This document shows, piece by piece, positions 15,401 to 39,635 of a DNA stretch of 64,000 nt. How positions within the stretch are numbered: position 1 is the stretch's first letter; every line of letters begins with the position of its first letter. The stretch is from assembly GCA_021613335.1 (NCBI GenBank), contig JAJTWR010000266.1, positions 4,484,501-4,548,500 of the forward strand. The letters are read 5' to 3'. Source of the stretch: Whitmania pigra. Taxonomy: Eukaryota; Annelida; Clitellata; Hirudinida; Haemopidae. The notes under the pieces were generated by a model that saw only the letters and a list, made by a program, of their open reading frames with translations, was not told the DNA's origin and ran no database searches. A program made the position numbers and the translations under genes.

Positions 15401-15841
15401 GCTCCCTCTCCTGCCAATGCAACCCCCATTATTTTAACCCCAGCCAGAGTCCCAGTGTCCATGTCCCCCAATGCAAACAGCAGCATGTTGAATGGCTGCA
15501 TTCAGAGGGCTTCGATTAATGGCCAGCCTCTCATTAGTTCTGGTTTCCTGAATGGCCTTGATCCTCAAGGTGGAATTCTGGTGCAGTTCGAACCAAACAT
15601 AATTCATCCCACGTTCATTGATCTGGCATATCCTCTTGACTCATCTCAAGCAGGTTGAAATCTTATACCATGATTGATTTAATGATCTTAAATCAAAACA
15701 TTTCTTGAGAAACAAAATGCACCGACACTACATACAAACATTGTTGTGATGGCTATCATTACAACTCAAAACTCTCAAATTCCCTCAGGACCGCTCAGAA
15801 GGGGGAAGTTGAATGTTCGGGATCAGCCCTATCTGAGGTAG
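9478..15841 (+). CDS. QKI: STAR-family RNA-binding protein, quaking/held out wings
   Basis: Seven coding exons: 9478-9736, 9853-9983, 13004-13123, 13758-13898, 14191-14308, 15357-15653 and 15789-15841. Phases match throughout; 372 residues (human QKI about 341, fly How about 405). Quaking proteins bind ACUAAY-type RNA elements as dimers and control splicing, export and stability of mRNA. QUA1 dimerisation domain: [18 protein letters not shown] to HLEKLLDEE across exons 1-2. KH domain: [20 protein letters not shown] and the [11 protein letters not shown] loop in exons 2-3, then [17 protein letters not shown] in exon 4. QUA2: [20 protein letters not shown] and [13 protein letters not shown] in exons 4-5. 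Exon 6 is a Pro/Ser/Asn-rich tail; exon 7 ends in [14 protein letters not shown]. The exon 2 segment between QUA1 and KH, and the KH-QUA2 linker, are shorter and more divergent than in vertebrates. The C-terminal exon may be one of several alternatives, as in other quaking genes. Confidence 0.93.
9984..13003 (+). other. Quaking intron 2
   Basis: A 3.0-kb intron. It includes a pyrimidine-rich stretch (about 10580-10760), a small GAT run (about 12068-12098) and a 98-residue minus-strand frame at 10947-11243 that I do not recognise. That frame looks less repeat-derived than others nearby ([20 protein letters not shown]) and could be a remnant of something mobile. No terminal repeats were found around it. 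Confidence 0.5.
14660..15186 (+). mobile_element. Non-autonomous hAT transposon with intact ends
   Basis: A 527-bp element inside quaking intron 5. It starts CAGGGGTACTCAAACT and ends with the exact inverse, AGTTTGAGTACCCCTG (16 bp perfect inverted repeat). It is flanked on both sides by the same 8 bp, GTCTAAGC (14652-14659 and 15187-15194), the target-site duplication size typical of hAT. Near its middle (about 14848-14981) a plus-strand frame encodes a scrap of the hAT C-terminal dimerisation domain ([20 protein letters not shown], then [16 protein letters not shown]). The rest of the transposase is gone, so it is an internal-deletion derivative that would depend on an enzyme encoded elsewhere. 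Confidence 0.92.
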
Positions 15842-16443
15842 AAGAAGTACCGAATTGAAAGTTAAAACAAAAGCAAGCCTTCAGACAGAGTGATGCAGCG
15901 AATTTGTCCGCTCGTCTCTGTTTGAATCTCAATTGAATCCAGTGGTATTTATATAATACTTCCAGTAGATCACAACAATGTCAGCATATCACAACCTATC
16001 CAGGGATGTGCCATCCTTTCACTTGACTGCAGTTTGAGATTGTTTCAATTAGTCGATGTTGAGTTTCTAATTCAGGTCACAGCAGAGTTTTAATTTTATT
16101 GTGCACTTAATCATTTTTTTTATTTTGCAAATTTATGCACAGTTCTTCATTTCTCAATGAAAGTGCCTTTAATATGTGACATTATGGAGGGTATTTTGTC
16201 GTCACGACATGTCGTTTTTATGATTGGAGTGTTTATTCATGTTTCTTGGATTTTTAGATTTGCATTGTAGCAACACACTTACATTGGTGATAATTAGTTG
16301 TTGCCTTTTTAATAGCTTTGTATATTTCTACAAGATGTCTTGCTATATTATATCCTTCATTATATCTTTCTATTTGCTGTCTTTCTAAATGATAACTTTC
16401 ATTTTATATATATTTCTACATAAGATCTTTTAATATTCCTTCT

Positions 16444-16449
16444 TTTATT
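16444..16449 (-). promoter_or_regulatory. Candidate polyadenylation signal of TADA2B
   Basis: AATAAA on the minus strand, about 230 bases past the TADA2B stop. I see no AATAAA or ATTAAA on that strand between 16550 and 16677. If it is used, the transcript would run into the quaking 3'UTR. Confidence 0.4.
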
Positions 16450-16542
16450 TATAATTTAGAGAACTTTTAGCATGATCTTTGCAAAATTTCACTCCATTAC
16501 AAAGTTATTCGTTTTTGTATTTTGTAAAAGTTCAATGTATTG

Positions 16543-16548
16543 AATAAA
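16543..16548 (+). promoter_or_regulatory. Candidate polyadenylation signal of quaking
   Basis: AATAAA about 700 bases past the quaking stop, followed by further AATAAA-like motifs. The intervening 15842-16540 is AT-rich and without open frames, as expected for a 3'UTR. Confidence 0.45.
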
Positions 16549-16677
16549 ATAAATAATGCGGTAATTTCCAAAATAGATATGAGGATACATGTGGAAAATA
16601 CATATCATCTGTTGCTACAATCTGAGCTTAAATATGCTATAGTAATTCAAAACATCTACACTGACATCGATCCGACA

Positions 16678-17105
16678 TCACGACGCTTTCACGTCACCGG
16701 GTTGACTGTTGCCGATCATTATCCACTTGTTGGATGCAAAAAAGTCTATCATCTTTTTCCTCCTCGATTTATCCATTTCTGAAGGGAAGCGAAGTTTAGT
16801 GTGGATGCCATTTTTCCTGTGATGTACATCCTGAAATTGTCAGAATGTCTAAATTGAAAAGTTATTACGATTTTATTGCTCAGTGTATCTCTGGTATGAT
16901 GACAATCACATGGTATCATACAATGGGCAATTAAGTTCTAGTAGTTACAGCATTTAATTTTAACCACTCACGCTGAGAATGCACATTTTTATGGCAATGT
17001 ATGATGACGGATCCAGTGATACAGACTTGCATAGCTGTTAATGGGCAAAAGTAAACATCATTAACGATGCGGATGATGATTGATTGTTTGATGATATTGT
17101 TGTTG

Positions 17106-17142
<37 letters not shown>

Positions 17143-20100
17143 TGGGGACCGACCTTGATTTCACCGGGCCTTAAGAGGGCCAAAGTGTGTGACTTTAATG
17201 AACTTTTGTTATCAATTAAGTTGCCTTCTCTGTCTCTAGAATAAAGGAAAAATAATGGAAGTTTTAAATTTATAAATGACCGGTAATCCAAGAAATACTG
17301 ATGGAATTGAGTTGTCAAATGCAAGCTAATGAGAATAAAGCGTGTAAGTTGTTCAGCCATGAATGACTTGTCAAAACTTGTTTCGTGAATGTGTGAGCTC
17401 AGTAATGTCATAAATAACCTTTTTAGTGTTGAGGTTGAATTAGAACTCTGAAATGTAAAAAATTCAATTAAATACTCAAAATTAGAAATTGTCTTTTAAT
17501 TTTGTTTTTCATTGTGCCTGGGGGTGTTTCGACAGTTGTGAATTGATTTGTATTTTCTCTAATGAGTGTTCTTTGTTATAATTAGTATTTTAAGTAGACA
17601 ATTGCTACTGGCATACTAACCAATTTATTGACTATCTCCTTTCTCTTGTCCCTCAGCAATAAATTTGATTCAAATTCATCACAATCTAAAATGAAAATTG
17701 AGAAATTTAACTTTAACGACGTTAGTAACATCATCTGCAACTGGTCACCTGTTAATTTCCTAATTCCATTCTTTCTATACCTTTGTAAGTCTTTCAATTG
17801 TGTCTTGGTTCTTCTGTGCTCTGAAAAAAATGTTTGTAACAAGCAAATCAAGCAAATGTTAGTATTCATCCATGCCTGAACTATTAAAGACATGATGATA
17901 CTTAGAACTTTATTTTATTTAATTATTGAAAATTACATTCATCAGATTTAATAGGTTAAAATTATTAATGGCAATCTTGTGCTCTCAAACATCACAAAGA
18001 AATAGAGCACACACATGCACTTGAGAGAGAGCATGCTGAACACTGGAGTGCCAGGCAAAGTAAATGATACAAATGGATTACATTTTAAAGATCCAGTAAG
18101 TCAGAATTTCTAAACTCACTTAAAAGACCTTGAAATAAGTGCTCATGATTTGAGTTCTTGTGGAACCTTGCAAACATTTTCAACTTTTCCTTCAACTCCC
18201 TTTTGTCAACAAGTTTAGACAATTGAACTAGAATTAATGCGATTACGGATGGCGAGATATTTTTCATCATCATCATCATCATTTCCTCTTCAGACAAATA
18301 AATTACTCACCTTTCTTCCTTCGACAATTTCTTCCTAACCGAAGAGGCTTTCCTTGAACCAATGGAAGTGGCTTCGAAAATGATGTCGTGTTCCTTTGAA
18401 ATGTTCTTCCTTCGTTCTCGTTCTTTCAACCTATCTCTGTAACATTCGGCCTTGAAAAGCTTGTAAGCTGGGATGAAAGTTTAATACAGGATGAGTTATC
18501 CTAAAGTTAGCCTCACAAATTAATTATAATATCGACATTAATATTTACAATATACATAATTAATGTATATCAACAACAAAAATTATAAGTAATAATTATA
18601 ATTAAGCGACAAATTTCAAACATAAATGCAACACACAAGCAAGCTCACGTAATGGGCAATATACTGCAGATATCACTTTGGTGATTTGCAAATAATAAGT
18701 AATTAATTAAATTAGCTTTCAAGCTAGCAGTCTTTCTTGACATTTCCAAGAAAGTTCAATTGGGAATTTACATTTATGACTATGATATTTACTGTGCATG
18801 GCTGATCTACCTGAATCAGCATCATCATCATCATCCACATTCATTTCCAGGTGGATCATCTCACTCTCGGCACTGCCATCATATTCCTGCATTGGAAAAA
18901 TAAAAGTTAAAGTCCATTGAATGCTGCTTGATTGAATTATGAAAAACAAAAACGTGTTGGACGGAAAATGATGACCTGCTCGAACTCATCTCTGAGCATC
19001 ATGTAACCGATGTCTTGCTGGTCTTGAACCGAAATGTCTTGGAGCAGAGGATGAGAGGAAACTTCTACAATGACAAGTCAATAAGTCAGTGCACCAAGGT
19101 TGTGTATATTTCTGCGCTATGCTAAAAATAGAATTATTAAATTATAAAAATAGTAACAAAGTATAATGATATTTATTTAGTTATGCTGCAATATTTCAAT
19201 AAATTTACAACCTTTGCTAACAAATAGAATTATTAAATTATAAAAATAGTAACAAAGTATAATGATATTTATTTAGTTATGCTGCAATATTTCAATAAAT
19301 TTACAACCTTTGAAGCCTTCAGTATGGTCCTTAGCTTTCATTTGCTGATTGTGACCATAACAGGAAACTGGAGCATGGAAAATAAATTGAAAATAATTAA
19401 TTCCAAGATTAATTTCAATTATGTCAAATATTTAACATATTTAAGTTAAATATTGAAACTCATTAAAACTCCATTCACTTGGAATGGATTTCGTACCTCG
19501 TCCAATGTTCCCGTTGATGAAGTAGGAGGTGTAAAAGTCAAGACACTCTGAAATAATCGATGTGCATTAACGTGATTGTGGTGAGATGAGTTTGCTAACA
19601 TGTTTGTGGTCATATTTCTTTGTTCGATCAAATGGTCGAAGGCATCAATGTCTGGTGAGAGGCTCTCGTGACCAGATATTTTGATCAACGTTACAGTAGG
19701 CAAGTAATTGTACATTGTTATATAATTATAATAATAATAATAATAATAACAACAATAATAAGTTTATTTGTATAGCGCCATAAGCTTAAGCATCAAGGGC
19801 ACTCAGCCATTTATATAGTGCTGCATCCAAGGTAATTATATTACTCAATACAACTTGACCAACATATTAAAATGGAACAAAACCGAAAGGGACTCTACAG
19901 CGTCTGCCACTTTAAGAAAATATGAGACTGAGGCAACAAATGGTAAAAGAAAATAAAGCATAAACCTTAATGATTACAAGACAAAAGAATTTAATAAAGA
20001 TGAAGGGGTGAATTTGTAAAATGGCAATGAATGAATCAAATATGTTGGTAGAGCACATCATTTTTTAGATGTTAATTGATGAAAGGTAGAAGCAGTAATT

Positions 20101-21196
20101 TGAGAGAAATAAAATATGGTCAAAACCATCATAATCTTCTTATTTGTAAACAAATGATTTTAGATCATAAAGCTTTTAGTTTGCTAACAAATACCTGAGG
20201 ATGATTTGGTCGACACATGATCAGAAATATCCAACCTGAAAAATGATAAAACAATGAATTTCTTGTTACATAATTTAAATTAATTGACTTGATTATTTAC
20301 ATGAAAATTCTACATTAATAATAATAAAACAATATTAAGAACTTATTACAAATAATTGCTTACAATGACTCACCAATTTCCTATGTTGTAAAGATCAATG
20401 GCTTCCAGTAAGAGTTCTATTTCACCCGACGTCCAAAGATTCCGACCGCCAAAAATTCTGAGGTTATTTTCATTCTGTTGCAAAACAAAAATTCATTAAA
20501 CTTCATTAAAATTATTTCATTTGTTGATTGTTTGATTACAGCTTGTCAAAAGTTAAATAAAAGTGCACAAAAGTGAAAGTTGGTTTGAAATTATTGAAAG
20601 TTTATTATTTCTGAAGTTATGAAATAGAAATATGGTTCCCTTTAAATGTCTTATAATGATTTAGAAATATTTATTAAAATATTTACACAGATCAAGATGA
20701 ATGGATTAAAGAAAAATATTTCAAACAATTACATTCAAATAAGCAGTTTAACCTAAATACAACAAGTAATGACATTTAATAACATTTTAGCAATAAAGAA
20801 ATATTACAAAAAATATCTCTAAGAAGTGCTCAAATATTTGCTCACAACAACTTGGTAATCGTGAGTTGCTCTGTGAGCTCCAGCTTCCACCCCCGAAGAG
20901 AAACACTGTTGAAAAGTTCAAACTTGAGAGAAACAAACATACATTTAAGCTCTCGAAATTAATGAATCATTCATTTCAACGTAATTCCTTCCTGAACATT
21001 TATGAAAAGTTTTTGAAAGGCAATTTCAGATTTAAATTTCCATAAAAAAAACAAGTTATAAATAATTTCATAGTTTGTAAAATCTTGCCTCCAAGCAAAG
21101 TATCACGAGGCGAGATGTCGGGCAGTCCGAGCATTGAATTCTAGGCGTTTTAATTGTCAATGGTTTCTGACAATAAGTGCACAGTTGGTCCATCAT
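16678..21196 (-). CDS. TADA2B: Transcriptional adaptor ADA2b, SAGA complex subunit
   Basis: Sixteen coding exons, all in phase, 428 residues (human TADA2B 420): 21089-21196, 20846-20905, 20374-20474, 20195-20235, 19497-19547, 19308-19367, 18976-19064, 18811-18886, 18311-18467, 18120-18199, 17749-17820, 17621-17685, 17419-17447, 17154-17235, 16972-17034, 16678-16830. ADA2b tethers and stimulates the Gcn5 acetyltransferase in SAGA. Domains in order: ZZ zinc finger (MMDQLCTYC, CSDC, ILCLECFSSGVEAGAHRATH); SANT domain (LWTSGEIELLLEAIDLYNIG through YTSYFINGNIGR); ADA2 signature (DISVQDQQDIGYMMLRDEFE, then EYDGSAESE and an acidic run); KERERRKNISKEHDI and LQRYRKNGIRKL helices; C-terminal SWIRM (LCKSVSLDPSSYIAIK, LRFPSEMDKSRRKKMIDFFA). 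Intron 1 uses a GC donor. The 29- and 82-nt exons 13-14 encode a poorly conserved linker and are less certain than the rest. The b paralogue is preferred over TADA2A because of the RYRKNG and DKSRRKK segments. Confidence 0.93.
19122..19313. repeat. 96-bp direct tandem duplication covering a TADA2B splice donor
   Basis: Two adjacent copies of the same AT-rich 96-base unit (offset 96 between the matching TAGAATTATTAAATTATAAA motifs). The copy next to exon 6 contains its 5' splice site (minus strand, exon ends at 19308). The other copy repeats the splice-site side within the intron. Confidence 0.85.
19725..20100 (-). mobile_element. 3' end of a CR1/L2-like LINE or derived SINE
   Basis: Read on the minus strand, the segment contains GCACTATATAAATGG and then GGCGCTATACAAATAAAC followed by an AAT/AAC tail. 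That is the usual 3' terminus of CR1/L2-type retroposons. The LINE in NR2E1 intron 3 has a related end (GGCGCTTTATAAAT plus ATT tail). No coding remnant was found here and the left limit is a guess. Confidence 0.5.
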
Positions 21197-23882
21197 GTTT
21201 AGTCTGCTTTGTAGGAAAAGCTGACCTTTAAGATAAGAAATTGCTCGCTCAAAAAAAACCAAAAGAAATTTAAAAATCTAAACATTAAAATGTGCATATA
21301 AGTGACGCTAAGCAACTCAAACTTTCAAAATAATCATTAACTGATTACTTCGCTATTATATTGCAGACTTAAATGTTCTTTTAAAAATATTATTGATTTC
21401 TAACAAATACTTATTTAACGGTCTGATATTTTAAGTATGGACTATAATCTAGCATAATATGATGTTTTCATTTATGTTTGCACCTTTAGCTTCGGATTAA
21501 AATCACCCTTGAGAGTGAACAAAACAATTGCCAGCGATTTGAAAACACATCGACCAACTGTTTACGTTTATTTGAGTTTTAAAAGTGAACACCAAGTTCA
21601 TAAAATTGATGATGCTTCATTTATGCTCGAAAGATTTTTTAATTTTAAGTAATAACAATAATATGTATAATTTAAAAAGTAATTTTAAATTTATCACATT
21701 TCAATTACTTAAAAGTTTCGTAATCCTAATAAAACAATGACAAAAGCAATCTTTCTCAACTAACACTTACAACCAAAAATTGGTCTTCAAAATCATGTAA
21801 CTTCAATGAAAAACATTCAAAAATGCAATTAGAAAGTTAGAAGTAAGCCCACTTGGTATGGCAAATACAGAACAAGGGTGGGTTTTTTATGTCAGGTAAA
21901 ACGGTCTCATTTAGTTCAAGCGATCGTTAGTTTATTTTTCTCAGCATTTCTCAGTCGAAAGATGAGAAAGGGATAAAAAAAAGTTTATTGAGTGAGTTCG
22001 TGCTGTGAGCACAAAAACCTGGAATTTAACGTGTGCATTAGGCCCGTATAATCTCTAATTTCCACAGTGTTTCTGGCTGCGAGTAATTGATAACCTTGTG
22101 CACGTGCGCACTTGTGATTGCATGTATTTACACATTGTGAATAATTGTAATTATTCTTACAAATAAATTTTTTAATGAAATTTACAAATTTTGCACAATT
22201 TATACTCCAACAGTTCTGTCTAAAATCGTATCTTCTCATAAAGATCAGAGAAACAGAGAAAGATCTAAAACTCTAATCGGTTAACTTGTCGGAAATAATT
22301 TTTTTTGAAAAAATAAGCAGTAAATAATTTGAAGAGTTTAATGCTTAAGGCAGCTCGAAAATAAACTGTTACTTAAAAGAGAGAGACGTGGTCCGTAGTC
22401 GCCTATTGTTTCAGTCGAGCGCTCTTCCCACGGATATTTTTCTGCGTGTACGTGCACCGGTGACGTGTTTATCAAGTGTAACTAACATATTAATTGCATC
22501 AATGTCATCATTCTACTCCTTAATATTTGCATGCAAGTAACACGAAGTATTTATTTATCGATTGGTCATCTTTATCATGCGTGTCTTTTGTTTTGGGGCT
22601 AATTATCTTTTTAATTTAAATTTTAATTTAATCATCATCGTTTTGATCACAAAGTGTGCTTCCTCAATTGGTAAATTTTCACTTTCTCAACTCGTTATAA
22701 GAGATTGTACCAATAAATCATGACGCCCTCTAGTTACGCTCTGATGAACATCGATGAAGATGTTAGCGCCAATCATTCCAGGTGATGATGTAGGTGGTTA
22801 TAACCTGAGTGTCTGTGTGGCAATGATAATAGTAAGCTGTCATGATGATGGTGGCAGTGATCGAAGTGGCCTCAAAGATGATGACCTCTATGATAACAAC
22901 GTGATTAATTTTCGGTTCATCTTCTCATGACAAATCCATCACCCTCTCATCCACACACGTGCACAAGAGTCGCACCTCCGCTAAAGCACGCGATCGCACA
23001 ATCCAGGTATACAATCGAGTGAGACGATGTTAACAAAAAGGCGCTTTAACGGACAAAAAAGCTTCCTTTTAAAACGCTAAGAATTCTAAAAATGTCGAAT
23101 TAGCCGAGTGTGAAGTGAGATTGTGTACAAATTGTGAGGAATCCGTGAGATCCCGATTTAAGAAAGTGTACATCATTTTATGGCAAGCGCCACGCCTTTT
23201 GATAGTCGAAATTTACCGACAAATTAACTCATGTATTGAAAAGCTGTTTCTTGGTTGGCCAAATTTATTGTAGGAGGAGCAAGTTTAAGTCCTTTGCGAC
23301 TTCTCATTGGTTCGTCTAACGAGTGGACAAAAGTAATTGGTCATAATAAAGTAGGAGGTGCTTATGGATTTGTTAGGACAGCGATTGGTTGGATCTTAAA
23401 TGTAAGGTCATATTTCTATAGTCAACATCATGGCGACAATGCCAAGTTTTCAAAGATTTATATCGTCCTCGTGTTTCTTGTTGTTACTTAATTATTCATC
23501 ATAATTTAATTTAAATTCTGTTAAACGAGCCATTCCGATATTAGTTGGAGGTTGGTTAAAACTAGTAAAATATTGTGTCGGTTGAAACAATGGTGATTTG
23601 AGATCAAATTTTTTAAAACAAATCATAAAGATTATCTACATACACCATCTGCCAATTGTGCAGTTTATATACAAATGTAATTCGTATCATTTATTGTTCG
23701 TTACAACTCCAAGCTATTTTAACTATTAATTACAAATAAATTGAATCAATGATTTGAGGCAATTGCTTGGAATAATCAATTACTTGCATGTCAGATTGAT
23801 AAAACACATCGGACGATAAATATTAATTTAAGTACATAATTATTTGATTGATTTTTGCATAATTGAAGTACAACATTTGCAG
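21197..23882. other. Shared upstream region of TADA2B and NR2E1
   Basis: 2.7 kb between the divergent TADA2B (-) and NR2E1 (+) start regions. It must contain the TADA2B promoter and perhaps the NR2E1 promoter and 5' non-coding exon. The part at about 22380-22480 and 22900-23250 is less AT-rich than its surroundings and includes CACGTGCAC-like boxes. A 78-residue plus-strand frame at 23255-23491 has no recognisable features. Confidence 0.4.
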
Positions 23883-37508
<13,626 letters not shown>

Positions 37509-37724
37509 TGTATTAATGTGCTTCTGAAAAATTCAACTGTAGCTTCAAAATAAGTGTACTTTGTTTTAATGTTAGTGTCCAGGATTTTATCGTATTTATC
37601 GATATATTACCGATCAACATTGTTTTAAAAAATTACCGTATTAAATTATAATTAATCTAGTTATATTATTACTGAATTAAATTGAAGTGTAACAGTCAAA
37701 AGCTATTTAATCACGTTTAACAAT

Positions 37725-37730
37725 TTTATT
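37725..37730 (-). promoter_or_regulatory. Candidate polyadenylation signal of the SRSF10-like gene
   Basis: AATAAA on the minus strand about 100 bases beyond the TAA stop at 37833-37835. NR2E1 ends 217 bases away on the other strand, so this is a tight tail-to-tail arrangement. Confidence 0.5.
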
Positions 37731-37832
37731 TCAAAAATTAAAAAGCAATGTTAATATTAACAATAATAAAATAATAATAATGACTAAATGTCGCTAAGCG
37801 TGAGGTGGCAATCTTTACTCACTCATCCTCAT

Positions 37833-38756
37833 TTAAGACCTGCTGCCCGAAGATGAATTGGAGCGTGACCTGGAGTCACGTGGGCTTGTTGACCTTTCCC
37901 TTTTTCGTGAATCCCTTTTTTCTGACTTGCTAGGGCTGATGCTCCTTTGAGAATGTTCACCATCAACTTTGGGAGACTTGTTATCTTTTTCAGGAGAAGC
38001 TGAGCAGCTTTTGTTTCGTTTGGTTTCTTCCAATCCTCTGTTGTCAGGAGATGTGGATTCTTTACTGTTCGACCTTGACCTATCCCTCCTGGAAGACCTC
38101 ATGGATTTCTCTGGACTGTCGCACCTCCTCCTCTTACGTCTAGAATCCGACCTTGACCTTTCCCTCCTTTTTTGAGAATTTTGAGGTTCAGGACTTTCGT
38201 ATCTCTTCCTTTTGCACGGAGAGGCTGACCTGGATGGTGACCTTGACTGTTCCTTCCTAGAGAATCTTTTGGGTGATGCTGGGCTCTCGTATCTCTTTCT
38301 TCTCTGTGGAGATGATGAACTAGATTCTGACCTAGATCTCCGTCTACGGTTTCTGCTTCTTGATCTGGTTCTGTCGCGTCTTCTATAGTCATCGTCGTAG
38401 TGTCGTCGACCACGGCGATCGCCGTAATCGTAACGTCTGTCGTATCTGCCGCCGCGCTCTTTTGATTTCATTTGAGATGGCGTTTTCCTTTCACCCCTGG
38501 CAATATCGATTCTCAAATCCCGATTCATATACTCTTTACCTTCGAGATCTCTGAGTGCATCCATAGCGTCTCTAGGGTCTTCAAATTGAACATAAGCGAA
38601 TCCACGCTGTCTCCTGGTATGATAATCGAGCGGAATGTAAACATCACTAACCTTTCCATGCTCCTCAAACATGTCCTTAAGTTCTTCGCCGCGTGCTCCA
38701 TCTGGTAAGTTGCGCACTATCAATGTGCAGTTTGGATCGCGTTCGTTTCTCGGCAT
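37833..38756 (-). CDS. SRSF10: Serine/arginine-rich splicing factor, SRSF10/SRSF12 type, single exon
   Basis: One uninterrupted frame of 307 residues. It has an N-terminal RNA recognition motif (about residues 10-87) with RNP2 CTLIVRNLPDGA and RNP1 RQRGFAYVQFEDPRDA, then ARGERKTPSQMKSKE, a linker seen in SRSF10/12 and also SRSF2 relatives, and a long RS/KR domain with repeated KRYESP and RRDRSRS blocks. Such proteins act in pre-mRNA splicing in the nucleus and are regulated by phosphorylation of the RS region. The start was placed at MPRNERDPNC, immediately before the motif. The frame continues upstream only through a (CAATTG)-like repeat encoding Gln-Leu pairs, which is unlikely to be translated. 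Vertebrate homologues are split by introns, so this copy is either an ancestrally compact gene or an intron-free retrocopy. Its codons are intact. Assignment to SRSF10 rather than another RRM-RS factor is by overall resemblance. Confidence 0.85.
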   Translation of the reverse strand: MPRNERDPNCTLIVRNLPDGARGEELKDMFEEHGKVSDVYIPLDYHTRRQRGFAYVQFEDPRDAMDALRDLEGKEYMNRDLRIDIARGERKTPSQMKSKERGGRYDRRYDYGDRRGRRHYDDDYRRRDRTRSRSRNRRRRSRSESSSSSPQRRKRYESPASPKRFSRKEQSRSPSRSASPCKRKRYESPEPQNSQKRRERSRSDSRRKRRRCDSPEKSMRSSRRDRSRSNSKESTSPDNRGLEETKRNKSCSASPEKDNKSPKVDGEHSQRSISPSKSEKRDSRKRERSTSPRDSRSRSNSSSGSRS

Positions 38757-39395
38757 TTTAAACAATTGCAATTGTAATTGTAATTGTAATTGTAATACTG
38801 CACAAATGTCTTCTGCTGGTTGCTTTGTTGCTTGGTTGGCTTTCTGATTACCTGTTGTTTCTGAGTCAGGATTTTTTCTCGAGGTGGATAATTTGGGCGA
38901 ATAAAAGATGCTAAATATTAACGATATAATTTTATTAAATTTTAATGTATTCAAATTTTTATTTTTGCAAAAAAATATTAATTACTCCTTAATTAATTTG
39001 TGACCACTAAATAAATTTGGCAATACTATTTTTTTTATTAATTGCTTTTAATTATATAAAAAAATTGTTTTTATTATTTAATTAATAATAATTCTGACAT
39101 CTGACTGATTGGCAAAGTTTTCATTCACTTCCAACATGCAACGTGTGCAATATGATTGAGGGACCATAAAACGAAAACTGGTTTTGGTTTTCATACACTT
39201 TTATCACGTCGACAATTTCACTGATTTTTTTTTTATCGCAGTAGAGCTCCAGAAAAATCAATTATAAAATCTTTCGAATAATCTGTTTTAGACAATTTGA
39301 GGAATCCATTTAAAATATTTCAAAACCTGTTCTGTAACCATAACTATATTCTCTGTATTAGTTTTATATTAGTATTAGTTTAAAGTATTAGTTTC

Positions 39396-39635
39396 ATGCG
39401 GAGTCGCCGACTGAACTTTCGAGTCCTTAGGCAGAGAAGCTACTGCTCCTACGTTATGTCAATTGGTAATGGAAAAGCAGAAAAAGAAGAGTCTTCTCAA
39501 GGGTTTCTCCCCTTCGGAAAAAGCTCAAATTACGTCCCTGAAAATATACTCTCAGGTATCAACAGTCGATTGCTGTCTAAGAGCCGAGCAACCCACATTT
39601 TAAAAAATAAAGGTAGACAGATATATCAACTTTGA
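39396..39635 (+). other. Unrecognised 79-residue open frame
   Basis: Lies between the SRSF10-like gene (-) and the ECHDC1 pair (+). It starts MRSRRLNFRVLRQRSYCSY, an Arg-rich amphipathic-looking beginning like a mitochondrial presequence, followed by FLPFGKSSNYVPENILSG and a basic end. A possible splice donor (AAAG|GTAGAC) lies at about 39611. It may be the first exon of a gene whose other exons I could not find, or chance. The rest of 38900-41261 is AT-rich with another 88-residue frame at 40399-40665 that is not recognisable. Confidence 0.25.

Noticed and set aside
23255..23491. 78-residue frame upstream of NR2E1
   Set aside because: Not recognised, no Kozak-like context, and it lies in the presumed promoter or 5' region.
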